DNA of 31,159 nt from JBBAFS01 sp041655255. GTDB lineage: Bacteria > Spirochaetota > Spirochaetia > Sphaerochaetales > Sphaerochaetaceae. Of the stretch, positions 1 to 8,032 are shown piece after piece. The notes below the pieces were generated by a model. That model was not told the DNA's origin and made no database searches. It saw only the letters and a program-made list of their open reading frames with translations. Numbering within the stretch: position 1 is the stretch's first letter; each line of letters opens with the position of its first letter. A program made the position numbers and the translations under genes. Location of the stretch: contig JBBAFS010000011.1 of NCBI GenBank assembly GCA_041655255.1, forward strand, positions 1-31,159. The letters run 5' to 3'.

Positions 1-411
1 TTTGTTCCACACTCGTGAAAGAGCTACCACCTCACTGTGTCCCTTCTGACCAATGATTACAATGTTCCATGAAGGATCTGAGGTGCGAATAAGACGTTGT
101 GAATAAGCTACAGTAGGACATGTTCCGTCTATAAGGGTAAAACCGGCGTCAATAAATGCTTTACGAAGGGGGTCGCCAATACCGTGGGCACGAATGAGGG
201 CCACTCCAGGGAGATGACCATCAGGAGACTCAATTGAGTTCATCCCTTTTTGTTGGAAAGAGTTGACAACCGACGGGTTGTGAATAAACCAACCAATTGA
301 GTAGGCAGGGACATTTTTTGTTTTGGCTAAAGCTAAAGCCTCTTTAGCCTTCTCAATCACTTGTGAAACTCCACTGCAATATCCCATGCTCTGTGAGCGA
401 ATAACAACCAC
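1..411 (-). CDS. ispH: 4-hydroxy-3-methylbut-2-enyl diphosphate reductase, 5' part only
   Basis: IspH (LytB) is the 4Fe-4S enzyme that ends the non-mevalonate (MEP) pathway, reducing HMBPP to IPP and DMAPP in the cytosol. The 137 codons inside the window read in one frame to the left edge, so the 3' part is missing. Visible family signatures are GYCSGV near residue 9 (first cluster cysteine), a HNP motif, RAHG (substrate-binding His), DGTCP (second cluster cysteine) and GQKGHSEV. The start is a GTG at 409-411: an in-frame TAG lies two codons upstream, AGAGG sits six bases before it, and VVIRS matches the usual N-terminus. The gene lies 54 bp downstream of secF on the same strand, separated by a GC-rich hairpin that could end or attenuate secF transcription. 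Confidence 0.93.
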   Translation of the reverse strand, partial: MVVIRSQSMGYCSGVSQVIEKAKEALALAKTKNVPAYSIGWFIHNPSVVNSFQQKGMNSIESPDGHLPGVALIRAHGIGDPLRKAFIDAGFTLIDGTCPTVAYSQRLIRTSDPSWNIVIIGQKGHSEVVALSRVWNK

Positions 412-432
412 CTGCTACCTCTTGTATGAAGT

Positions 433-454
433 AAGCCGCCACAAGTGGCGGCTT
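433..454 (-). terminator. GC-rich hairpin between secF and ispH (terminator or attenuator)
   Basis: A perfect 9-bp stem AAGCCGCCA / TGGCGGCTT with a CAAG loop lies 11 bp after the secF stop codon and about 22 bp before the ispH start. On the minus strand the stem is followed only by a mixed TTACTTCAT tract, so termination may be partial and ispH could be read through. The T-richer side (TTTACTTTATC) faces the plus direction, where no gene needs it. Confidence 0.55.
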
Positions 455-465
455 TACTTTATCTT

Positions 466-1797
466 TTATTTCTTTTGTTGTCTTTTCCCTTTAAGCTTTC
501 GCTCAATAGTTGGGATTCCGACATCAGCTTGAGCATCGGTGCCGCCCTCTTGCTCAACTGGTTCTGCCTCAGTAACTACTTCTGGTGCAACTTCCACTTT
601 AGGAGTTCTTACTACCTTAGATGGACCTTTCTCTTTGGTAATCCAAAGTAGAAGAGCTGGAGCCAAGAAGTTAGCTGAGTAAGCTCCTACTACAATACCA
701 AATGCCATCTCAATAGCGAATAGTTGAATTGCTCCTGTTGCTAAGAGTGCTAATGGTAAAATAGCAAAAACTGTGGTCAGCGACGAGTAGAGTGTTCGTG
801 TGAATGATTGAGAAACACTTGTGTCTAACAAACTTCTTAAATCATACCCTTTTAACAAAGGTTTATTTTCACGTACTCGGTCAAAAATAACAATGACGTT
901 ATTTAGCGTATATCCAATGATTGTTAAAATAGCAGCAATCGTTGTTGTCGAAGCTTCTAGTTGAAATACGACAATAAAGCCAACGAGCACTAACGTATCG
1001 TGAACAAGGGTAATAATTGATGCTAATGCATAAGCTAGTTTAAAACGAAACCAGATGTACAGCAAAATTAATGCAATAGCCACAATAACAATTAAGATTG
1101 AACCACTGATTAATGTTGAAGAGTATTTAGGTCCTACAAAGTCACTTTGTAATACCACAATTGACCCTGAACCAAAACTATCACTCAGAGCGCTATGAAC
1201 CATTTCACTGAGTTCACCCTCACTGAGATTATCATCATTTGAGAGGCGAATTTGGAATGTCTGCTTATACGGTTCACCAACAATCTGCACTTGGGCATGT
1301 TGGGGAAGTGCATCTCTTATTTCATCAATAGTGATAAAAGGGGTGTGTGCACTTTGAGTCGAATTAAGAGTGGCTTTTTCGGAAGTGAGAGTTAAAGGCA
1401 AACCAAAGCCTGCAACTAAATCACTTGTTCGCACCTCTTTATCCAAAGCAGTTGCTTTAACTCCGTTGACGCTTTTATTAATTGCATCAACTAAAGATCC
1501 AACTGTAGGGTACTCAGATGAGGTAAACTCTTGGTAGTGAGAGCCAGAACTATCACGAGTGACAAAGCTGAGTGTTGATCCAGTTAGATTAAGGGTGAGA
1601 GTATCGCTTCCATCGTAAGAAAATTCTACAGCTTGGGGTGCTATTTGTACCCGTTGCGAGAATCCACTTTGAAAGTCGATACTTAAATTAAAGCCATCGT
1701 GGACAAAAAATCCAACAACCCCTCCAACGAGAAGAAGAATCGAGACAGCTAGAGCAACAAATCGATATTTAGTAATAGCATATGTTTTTTTAGCCAT
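466..1797 (-). CDS. secF: Protein translocase subunit SecF
   Basis: SecF forms with SecD the RND-like SecDF complex, which uses the proton motive force to pull secreted proteins through SecYEG on the outer face of the inner membrane. Membrane segment 1 is at about residues 13-33, then comes an exoplasmic domain to about 228, then five further membrane segments. The signature GYTLNN...FDRVREN is at 295-311, and the TM5 arginine is kept (R334 in SQSFTRTL). At 443 aa it is longer than the usual 300-330: the exoplasmic region is roughly twice the normal size, and a charged tail of about 55 residues ends in KGKRQQKK. The canonical Asn-Asp of the signature is Asn299-Asn300 here. The ATG is two bases after the secD stop, so the genes are translationally linked. 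No separate promoter was seen. Confidence 0.96.
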   Translation of the reverse strand: MAKKTYAITKYRFVALAVSILLLVGGVVGFFVHDGFNLSIDFQSGFSQRVQIAPQAVEFSYDGSDTLTLNLTGSTLSFVTRDSSGSHYQEFTSSEYPTVGSLVDAINKSVNGVKATALDKEVRTSDLVAGFGLPLTLTSEKATLNSTQSAHTPFITIDEIRDALPQHAQVQIVGEPYKQTFQIRLSNDDNLSEGELSEMVHSALSDSFGSGSIVVLQSDFVGPKYSSTLISGSILIVIVAIALILLYIWFRFKLAYALASIITLVHDTLVLVGFIVVFQLEASTTTIAAILTIIGYTLNNVIVIFDRVRENKPLLKGYDLRSLLDTSVSQSFTRTLYSSLTTVFAILPLALLATGAIQLFAIEMAFGIVVGAYSANFLAPALLLWITKEKGPSKVVRTPKVEVAPEVVTEAEPVEQEGGTDAQADVGIPTIERKLKGKRQQKK

Positions 1798-1799
1798 GA

Positions 1800-3524
1800 T
1801 TATTTCCTCCTCCAGCTAATGCTTAACTGAGGATTCTTCCCACTTAAAGAGATATCGTACATCAGTTTTACCACAAATAGAGCGTTGAACATTGAACTAA
1901 CAATTCCAACAGCTAATGTATTTGCGAATCCTTTAATTGAGCCTGAACCTAATTGTGATAAGACCAAAGCGGCAATAATCGTCGTAACGTTGGCATCCAT
2001 GATTGTCCAAAAAGCTTTTCCAAATCCAGCTTTTACCGAGGCTGCAGCACTTTTACCAACAGCAAGCTCTTCTTTTATTCGCTCTAAGATAATGACGTTC
2101 GCATCAACGGCCATTCCAACAGTAAGAACTAAACCGGCAATACTTGTGAGTGTGAGCGTAAGGTTAAAGGCAGAGAGAACTGATAGAAGAATCACCAAGT
2201 TAAATAACAGGGCAATATCGGCAAAGAGTCCACTTCCTTTATAAATCACAATCATAAAAATAAAGACTAACGCTAAACCAACGATGATAGCTATTAACCC
2301 TGAACGGACAGCATCTTCACCTAATGAGGCTCCAATTGCTTGTTGGCTTACAACAATAAGTTCAATGGGTAAGGCAGCTGTTTTAAGTACTACCGAGAGG
2401 TTTTGAGCCTCATCTTGGCCAAAACCAGTAATTTGTACATTATTTCGAATTGGCTCGGTAATCGTAGCCATCGCCTTCACTCTTCCATCTTGCACAACGG
2501 CCATCAATTCTCCGGTGTGAGTCGATGTGAGTTTATAAAAAATCTCACCACCCGTTGAATCGAGAGCAAAGTTTACCGTTGGTTGACCTGTGATAGGGTT
2601 TTGACCAACAACAGCGTTAGAGATATGAATACCATCAAGTCCAATCTCTTGGTGAATCACCACATATCCTTCAAGTTCGTCAAGACCATATGCATCATTC
2701 ACATAGTGTGCTGTTGCAACTCGACCAGCTGGGAGGAAATCGGGTTGAATCATTTGTCCTGAATCGGTGAATACCTCTCCGGGATGTTCCTCAAAATATG
2801 TTAACAGTTGTGAGGTTAACTCTTGATCGACGATCTGAAATGTGAGAGACCCTTTACCACGTAAGAATGAATTCACCCTCTCAGGATCAGCTGCTCCAGG
2901 AATTTCAATTAAAATTTGATCATTTCCTTGGAGGCGAATATCTGGTTCAGTTACTCCGAACTGGTCAATTCGCTCATTCAAAATAGCAATGTCGTCTAAC
3001 ACTAAAGATGTGAGTTCACTTGAAGATGGACGTGAACCTGTTTTTTCCTCATAAGCTTCGACATCTGCCTCTAAGAGGATACTCATACCACCACGAAGGT
3101 CTAAGCCAAGTTGTAGCACTTTACCACTTAAGGTTTTAAGACTTAACAACTGCTCACGATAATAACCTTCAATTGAATCGAATAGATGTTTCTCACTTGA
3201 GAACCCTCTCATAACCGACTCAACACTCCATGAAGATGGAGTTTTGGTATTACTTGCTTTGTAATTCTTTTTTGCAATGGGAACTAAGAACTTATATGAA
3301 GCAGGAAGTTTCTCTTGCGGTTGTGAACTTACTAACGCCTTTAAGTCTCGTAGATCTTTTGTTGCCTGCCCTAAGGCGTACTCTCTAATTTGGAGTTTGG
3401 AGCCTGTGACAAGATCTTTTGTCTCCTGGGGGACGAATCCGTACCATTTAACTGTGGGATAGAGGAACACTCCACATATCACCACAACCAGAAGAACGAT
3501 AATTAATCGTCCTCGAATTTTCAT
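1800..3524 (-). CDS. secD: Protein translocase subunit SecD
   Basis: SecD is the large partner of SecF in the proton-driven SecDF accessory complex of the Sec pathway. An N-terminal membrane segment lies at about residues 6-24, followed by a large exoplasmic region that opens with the family signature LGLDLRGG (about 140-147). Five membrane segments fill the last ~170 residues, with the signature GMAVDANVIILERIKEE, which retains the aspartate implicated in proton transfer. The 574-aa length is normal for non-enteric bacteria. The gene follows yajC by 27 bp and precedes secF by 2 bp, so yajC-secD-secF is one operon. Confidence 0.97.
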   Translation of the reverse strand: MKIRGRLIIVLLVVVICGVFLYPTVKWYGFVPQETKDLVTGSKLQIREYALGQATKDLRDLKALVSSQPQEKLPASYKFLVPIAKKNYKASNTKTPSSWSVESVMRGFSSEKHLFDSIEGYYREQLLSLKTLSGKVLQLGLDLRGGMSILLEADVEAYEEKTGSRPSSSELTSLVLDDIAILNERIDQFGVTEPDIRLQGNDQILIEIPGAADPERVNSFLRGKGSLTFQIVDQELTSQLLTYFEEHPGEVFTDSGQMIQPDFLPAGRVATAHYVNDAYGLDELEGYVVIHQEIGLDGIHISNAVVGQNPITGQPTVNFALDSTGGEIFYKLTSTHTGELMAVVQDGRVKAMATITEPIRNNVQITGFGQDEAQNLSVVLKTAALPIELIVVSQQAIGASLGEDAVRSGLIAIIVGLALVFIFMIVIYKGSGLFADIALLFNLVILLSVLSAFNLTLTLTSIAGLVLTVGMAVDANVIILERIKEELAVGKSAAASVKAGFGKAFWTIMDANVTTIIAALVLSQLGSGSIKGFANTLAVGIVSSMFNALFVVKLMYDISLSGKNPQLSISWRRK

Positions 3525-3551
3525 GATGCTCTCCGTATGTTTATGGTCTTG

Positions 3552-4016
3552 CTACGTTGTCTCTTCAGTTTTTTCTTCTTCGACTTCAGCAGTAGCACTT
3601 TGTTGTTCTTGTTTTGGAGCCTCTTTCTTAGCCCCTTTTTTCGAAGTTGTGGTCTCTTTCTTTTTAACAACAGCCTCTGTTTTGGGTGAGCTTTCTGCTT
3701 TACGATCTAAAATCTGAGCGATCGCATTTTTAGTAAACTCAATGCGAGCATTATCATCGACTTTCACGACAACAGACGTCTCTTTCACAATAGCAACTGT
3801 CCCTTTAATTCCACCAATTGTGATAATCTTGTCGCCTTTTTTGACGGATGAAAGCATCTCTTTCGTCTCTTTATCACGTCTCTTTTGGGGTCTAATAATT
3901 AAAAAATAGAAAATGAGAATAATCAGGCCAAACGTTACAAACGTTGTTGTCATCGATCCTCCTTGAGAACCGCCTCCACCTGCTGGAGCTCCCATCAAGC
4001 TTAATAATGCATTCAT
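3552..4016 (-). CDS. yajC: Preprotein translocase subunit YajC
   Basis: YajC is a small single-span membrane protein that associates with SecDF. Residues 24-42 form one hydrophobic segment, followed directly by the family signature IRPQKRRDKE and a compact cytosolic domain (MLSSVKKGDKIITIGGIKG...). After about residue 105 there is a low-complexity Lys/Glu/Thr-rich tail, which makes this copy (154 aa) longer than the ~110 aa typical of enteric YajC. The N-terminus has a short Gly-rich stretch (GAPAGGGGSQGG). It heads the yajC-secD-secF operon, with groEL lying upstream on the same strand behind a strong terminator, so it probably has its own promoter. Confidence 0.95.
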   Translation of the reverse strand: MNALLSLMGAPAGGGGSQGGSMTTTFVTFGLIILIFYFLIIRPQKRRDKETKEMLSSVKKGDKIITIGGIKGTVAIVKETSVVVKVDDNARIEFTKNAIAQILDRKAESSPKTEAVVKKKETTTSKKGAKKEAPKQEQQSATAEVEEEKTEETT

Positions 4017-4060
4017 ACTACTCTAACCTCACATCTGCTTTTCGAAATTTTGTACCGCTT

Positions 4061-4090
4061 AACGTACCATGATAGTCTCACAGTAGTCAA
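4061..4090 (-). promoter_or_regulatory. Candidate promoter of the yajC-secD-secF operon
   Basis: On the minus strand TTGACT (4085-4090) and TACGTT (4061-4066) are separated by 18 bp. The site lies just downstream of the groEL terminator and about 45 bp before the yajC ATG. The -35 is close to consensus but the -10 is poor, so the call is tentative. Confidence 0.4.
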
Positions 4091-4098
4091 GTTTACAG

Positions 4099-4134
4099 AA
4101 AAAAGGTGAATCCCCCAAATGTGGAAGACTCACC
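4099..4134 (-). terminator. Rho-independent terminator of groEL
   Basis: Read on the minus strand, GGTGAGTCTTCC pairs over 12 positions (three of them G-U) with GGGGGATTCACC around a 6-base ACATTT loop, followed at once by six T. It starts 31 bp after the groEL stop codon and insulates groEL from yajC. Confidence 0.92.
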
Positions 4135-4165
4135 CTCAAATTCTTATCAGTTAAGTCGATACAAC

Positions 4166-5797
4166 TTACATCATACCGCCCATTCCACCACCGCCTGCTG
4201 GCATTGGAGGTTCTTCAGATGGGATATCGGTAATAGAACACTCAGTAGTAAGGATAAGTGAAGCAACACTTGCTGCATTTTGAAGAGCACTTCGGCTCAC
4301 TTTTGCAGGGTCGGTAATACCAGCTTCAAACATGTTTGCCCAAATCATTTTAGCTGCATCAAATCCAGTGCCGGCTTTCTCATTTTTTGCTTTTTCGGCA
4401 ATAATCGACCCATCAAGACCTGCATTTTCGGCAATTTGACGAATCGGCTCTTCTAAAGCACGTCGAACAATGCGATAGCCAATAACCTCTTCTTCATCTA
4501 ACGAAGAGAGGTTCTTATTCTCTAGAGCTTTGGCTGCTTGAATAAGGGCAACACCACCACCGGCGATAACTCCCTCTTCAATAGCTGCTCTGGTAGCAGA
4601 AAGAGCATCTTCAACACGGTGCTTTTTCTCTTTGAGCTCTAATTCTGTAACTGCTCCAACATTAATAACAGCAACACCACCAGCTAATTTAGCTAAGCGC
4701 TCTTGAAGTTTTTCACGATCATAATCACTTGTGGTATCTTGGATTTGTACTTTGATTTGACTAATACGATCTTTAATATCGGAAGATTTTCCAGCACCGT
4801 TAATCACGGTTGTGTTATCTTTTTCAACTTTGACAGTTTTAGCTCTACCAAGTTGTGTAATGTCGGTGTTTTCCAACTTGAGACCAATATCTTCACTGAT
4901 CACTTCTCCACCGGTAAGAATAGCAATATCTTCTAACATCGCTTTTCTTCGGTCTCCAAATCCTGGAGCTTTTACTGCAACGGCAGTTAAGGTTCCACGA
5001 ATGGTGTTTACAATGAGTGTTGCCAAAGCTTCTCCATCAACATCCTCAGCGATGATGAGAATTGGTTTTCCTGCTTGAGCAACTTTCTCTAATAAAGGAA
5101 GAAGATCTTTCATGTTCGAAATCTTCTTATCATAAATAAGAATGTAGGGATCTTCTAAAATAGAGACCATGGTGTCACGGTTTGTTGCAAAATAGGGGGA
5201 GAGGTATCCACGATCGAACTGCATCCCTTCAACAAAGTCGGTTGTTGTCTCAATTGTTTTGGACTCTTCAACGGTAATAACACCATCTTTACCAACTTTC
5301 TCCATTGCATTGGCAATCTCGTCACCAATTTGGGAGTCGTTGTTTGCACTAATAGTAGCAACTTGTGCTAACTCTTCCTTGTCTTTAATAATTTTTGCTT
5401 GACGTTTGAGCTCTTTGACTGTGTCATCAACAGCTTTATCAATCCCACGTTTAATTCCCATGGGGCTAACTCCAGCAGCGACGCTCTTCATCCCCTCTTT
5501 GATAATTGCATAGGCGAGAACTGTTGCAGTGGTTGTTCCGTCTCCGGCAACGTCATTTGTTTTTGTAGCAACCTCTTTGAGAAGCTGGGCACCCATATTC
5601 TCAAAAGGGTCTTCAAGTTCAATTTCTCGGGCTACTGAAACTCCATCTTTAGTGACAGTTGGTGCTCCAAATTTCTTATCTATGAGAACATTTCTTCCCT
5701 TTGGACCTAATGTCACTTTCACTGCTTGTGAGAGTTTCTCTACACCAACTACAAGCGCTCTGCGTGCCTCTTCATTGAACTGTAGCTGTTTTGCCAT
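4166..5797 (-). CDS. groEL: 60 kDa chaperonin GroEL
   Basis: GroEL forms the double-ring chaperonin that folds cytosolic proteins with its cochaperonin GroES and ATP. The protein is full length (543 aa), with the ATP-site motif GDGTTT near residue 86, the family signature AAIEEGVIAGGG near residue 400, and the Gly-Met tail ending GGGGMGGMM. The start is supported by AGAGGTG nine bases upstream. No groES is next to it. As I recall, spirochaetes commonly keep groES elsewhere, and groEL next to yajC-secD-secF is also seen in Borrelia. The gene appears to be a single transcription unit with its own terminator. No CIRCE element (TTAGCACTC-N9-GAGTGCTAA) was found in the upstream 200 bp. Confidence 0.98.
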   Translation of the reverse strand: MAKQLQFNEEARRALVVGVEKLSQAVKVTLGPKGRNVLIDKKFGAPTVTKDGVSVAREIELEDPFENMGAQLLKEVATKTNDVAGDGTTTATVLAYAIIKEGMKSVAAGVSPMGIKRGIDKAVDDTVKELKRQAKIIKDKEELAQVATISANNDSQIGDEIANAMEKVGKDGVITVEESKTIETTTDFVEGMQFDRGYLSPYFATNRDTMVSILEDPYILIYDKKISNMKDLLPLLEKVAQAGKPILIIAEDVDGEALATLIVNTIRGTLTAVAVKAPGFGDRRKAMLEDIAILTGGEVISEDIGLKLENTDITQLGRAKTVKVEKDNTTVINGAGKSSDIKDRISQIKVQIQDTTSDYDREKLQERLAKLAGGVAVINVGAVTELELKEKKHRVEDALSATRAAIEEGVIAGGGVALIQAAKALENKNLSSLDEEEVIGYRIVRRALEEPIRQIAENAGLDGSIIAEKAKNEKAGTGFDAAKMIWANMFEAGITDPAKVSRSALQNAASVASLILTTECSITDIPSEEPPMPAGGGGMGGMM

Positions 5798-5856
5798 AGT
5801 TTACACCTCTTTAAAAAGTATTTTTCTGTTCGTATATAGCCTATTGTAAGGCCGTA

Positions 5857-5911
5857 GTGGGGTCTTGTGCCCACCGTTATGTAAGATACAAATAATATGA
5901 ATGAACAGCAA
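5857..5911 (-). promoter_or_regulatory. Candidate groEL promoter and 5' UTR hairpin
   Basis: On the minus strand TTGCTG (5906-5911) and TATCTT (5883-5888) are 17 bp apart, predicting a start near 5876 and a leader of about 80 nt. The leader begins with a small inverted repeat GTGGG...CCCAC (5857-5861 and 5870-5874). Whether it regulates anything cannot be told from sequence. Confidence 0.38.
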
Positions 5912-6005
5912 CACCTAAAATAGCAAAACTTTTTGCTCTTGGCTAGCGATGGATAACAGAGCACCTTATCTGTACATTTTTCCTCTATCATGACACACTC
6001 ACTTC

Positions 6006-6923
6006 ATGAAATTAAAACAGAACATTGCCCACGCGTTAGCCCTTATCACAGTTACGATATGGGGAACAACTTTTATTGCTACAAAGTTATTACTCAGTGG
6101 ATTTTCACCTGTGGAAATACTTTTGATCCGTTTTCTGATGGCGTATGTCGGCCTTTCTGTATACACCATTGCTACAGGAAGTCGTAAAAGAGCCCCTTTT
6201 GATCTACGTCATGAACTACTGTGTGGAGCAGCGGGTCTTACTGGGGTAGTGATGTACTACTACTTAGAGAACGTTGCACTTACGATGACTAACGCATCAA
6301 ATGTAGGAATTTTAGTCTCCATGGCCCCTTTGTCTACTGCATTGCTCGGCATCTTTTTACTTAAAGAGGAGAAAGTCCGTCCTGCCATCTTCGTAGGGTT
6401 TTTTATTGCGTCGGTTGGTGCTGTGTTGGTCATGTTTAATGGAATTGTCGAATTTGATGTACAGATCAAAGGAGATCTGTTAGCCATTTCAGCAACTCTT
6501 GGATGGGCACTTTATTCAATAATTTTACGAAAAATAGATAGCACCACCTACAAGGTGGCTCATTATACTCGTAAGATTTTCTTTTATGGGATTGTGTTTA
6601 TGCTTCCCTTCTTTTTATCACAGCCACGAAGTATGACACTTCATAGTTTCACTGTAACTAACAGCTTGCTTCTTATCTTCTTAGGTCTTGGAGCGAGTGC
6701 CGCCTGTTTTGTCAGTTGGAATCACGCAGTAAAGGTATTAGGCGTTTATAAAACAAGTGCTTATATCTATCTCTCACCTCTCGCCTCTTTAGTCACTGCA
6801 GCTTTGGTGTTATCTGAACGGATGACGCTGATGGGTGTTGGAGGGTGTCTCTTAATTTTAGGCGGGTTGTATGTTTCTGAAAAACGCCCCTCTAAGAACG
6901 GAAGTTCTTCACAAGCCGCATAA
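6006..6923 (+). CDS. EamA/DMT-family transporter
   Basis: This is an inner-membrane permease of the drug/metabolite transporter superfamily (two tandem EamA domains, ten predicted membrane segments). The first repeat covers about residues 10-135 and opens with the typical ITVTIWGTTFIATK. The second covers about 150-290 and opens with LLAISATLGWALYSIILRK. The 305-aa length is normal. Substrate cannot be predicted: family members export amino acids, nucleosides or other metabolites. The ATG is the only reasonable start because an in-frame TGA lies 13 bp upstream, yet no Shine-Dalgarno sequence precedes it. The gene's last 32 bases overlap, tail to tail, the 3' end of the glycerate kinase gene on the other strand. 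Confidence 0.9.
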   Translation: MKLKQNIAHALALITVTIWGTTFIATKLLLSGFSPVEILLIRFLMAYVGLSVYTIATGSRKRAPFDLRHELLCGAAGLTGVVMYYYLENVALTMTNASNVGILVSMAPLSTALLGIFLLKEEKVRPAIFVGFFIASVGAVLVMFNGIVEFDVQIKGDLLAISATLGWALYSIILRKIDSTTYKVAHYTRKIFFYGIVFMLPFFLSQPRSMTLHSFTVTNSLLLIFLGLGASAACFVSWNHAVKVLGVYKTSAYIYLSPLASLVTAALVLSERMTLMGVGGCLLILGGLYVSEKRPSKNGSSSQAA

Positions 6924-8025
6924 GGGTATCGACAGTAAGGTGTAAGTCACTTTGAGCTCTCTTTTTTACCACTGAGAAATCTTGTGCTACTCGGTTAATG
7001 CTCATCACAGCTGTGACCCCAAGATCATAGATCTCATCAATCTCATCGCCAATATCTCCAACGATTGCTACTAAGGGGATATGTTGTACTTTGGTTCGAT
7101 GAGCAATGCCACTGATGACTTTCCCTCTGACACTTGAGATGTCGAGTTTTCCCTCTCCGGTTATCACTAAGTCGGTATCTTGTAAGTGAGAGTCAAACTC
7201 AAGTAGATCTAAGACAAGGTCGATCCCTAATTGAAGTGATGCATCAAAAAAGGCGACCATCCCCGCCCCTAAGCCTCCTGCCGCACCCGAACCAGCAATC
7301 TGTGATACCTCTTTATGAAGATCTGTAACAATACGGTGATCTAAAGCTCTCAGTTGTTCATCTAACAAAACAACAAGATCTTCATCTGCCCCTTTTTGAG
7401 GAGCAAAGACATACGCTGCTCCCTCTTTACCAAAAAGTGGGTTGTCGATATCACACATCCCAATAATCTCTACCTCTTGTAAGAGAGGATGTTTGTGTGA
7501 CATATCGATACGAGTGATAGCAGAAAGATTTTTCCCAGTTGGGATAAACTCTTTTTCTTCGCTATTGTAAAAGCGGACTCCAACCGCACTCGCAGCTCCC
7601 ACTCCTCCATCATTAGTAGCACTTCCTCCAAGACCCACAATAATCTTCTTACATCCTCTTTGAGCAGCATCTAAGATAAGTTGTCCCACACCAAAGGTAG
7701 TAGTTTCATCGGGACGTAAATCATCTTGTACAAGGGGAAGACCACTACAAGCAGCCATCTCAATAATAGCAGTATCATTATTCACAATTCCGTAAAAACT
7801 CTTAGTGGGTGTAAAGTAAGGCCCAGATACTTCTACTTCAATTCTCTCTCCACCAAGGGCATATAAGAAAGAGTCGACACTCCCTTCTCCTCCATCGGCA
7901 ACAGGGAAACTCAGGACATCACATTGGGGAAAATATGAGAGGATCTTCTCTTGAGTGATATGACAAATCTCTAGTGAGCTCATCGAGCCTTTAAAAGAGT
8001 CAGGAATCACAATCACTTTATTCAT
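6892..8025 (-). CDS. glxK: Glycerate kinase, GlxK/GarK family
   Basis: It phosphorylates D-glycerate with ATP, most likely to 2-phosphoglycerate, and so passes glycerate into lower glycolysis. Family motifs are all present in order: PDSFKGSMSS at the N-terminus, VADGGEGSVDS near residue 43, VGLGGSATNDGGVGAASAVG near 130, GAAGGLGAGM near 250 and VITGEGKLDISSVRGK near 289. The 377-aa length is normal. GAGGT precedes the ATG. It is the last gene of a three-gene operon, 7 bp after the DUF92 gene. Why it travels with two prenol-kinase-like genes is unclear. Its 3' end overlaps the convergent exporter gene by 32 bp, so each transcript carries some antisense to the other. Confidence 0.93.
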   Translation of the reverse strand: MNKVIVIPDSFKGSMSSLEICHITQEKILSYFPQCDVLSFPVADGGEGSVDSFLYALGGERIEVEVSGPYFTPTKSFYGIVNNDTAIIEMAACSGLPLVQDDLRPDETTTFGVGQLILDAAQRGCKKIIVGLGGSATNDGGVGAASAVGVRFYNSEEKEFIPTGKNLSAITRIDMSHKHPLLQEVEIIGMCDIDNPLFGKEGAAYVFAPQKGADEDLVVLLDEQLRALDHRIVTDLHKEVSQIAGSGAAGGLGAGMVAFFDASLQLGIDLVLDLLEFDSHLQDTDLVITGEGKLDISSVRGKVISGIAHRTKVQHIPLVAIVGDIGDEIDEIYDLGVTAVMSINRVAQDFSVVKKRAQSDLHLTVDTLMRLVKNFRS

Positions 8026-8032
8026 AGGTACC

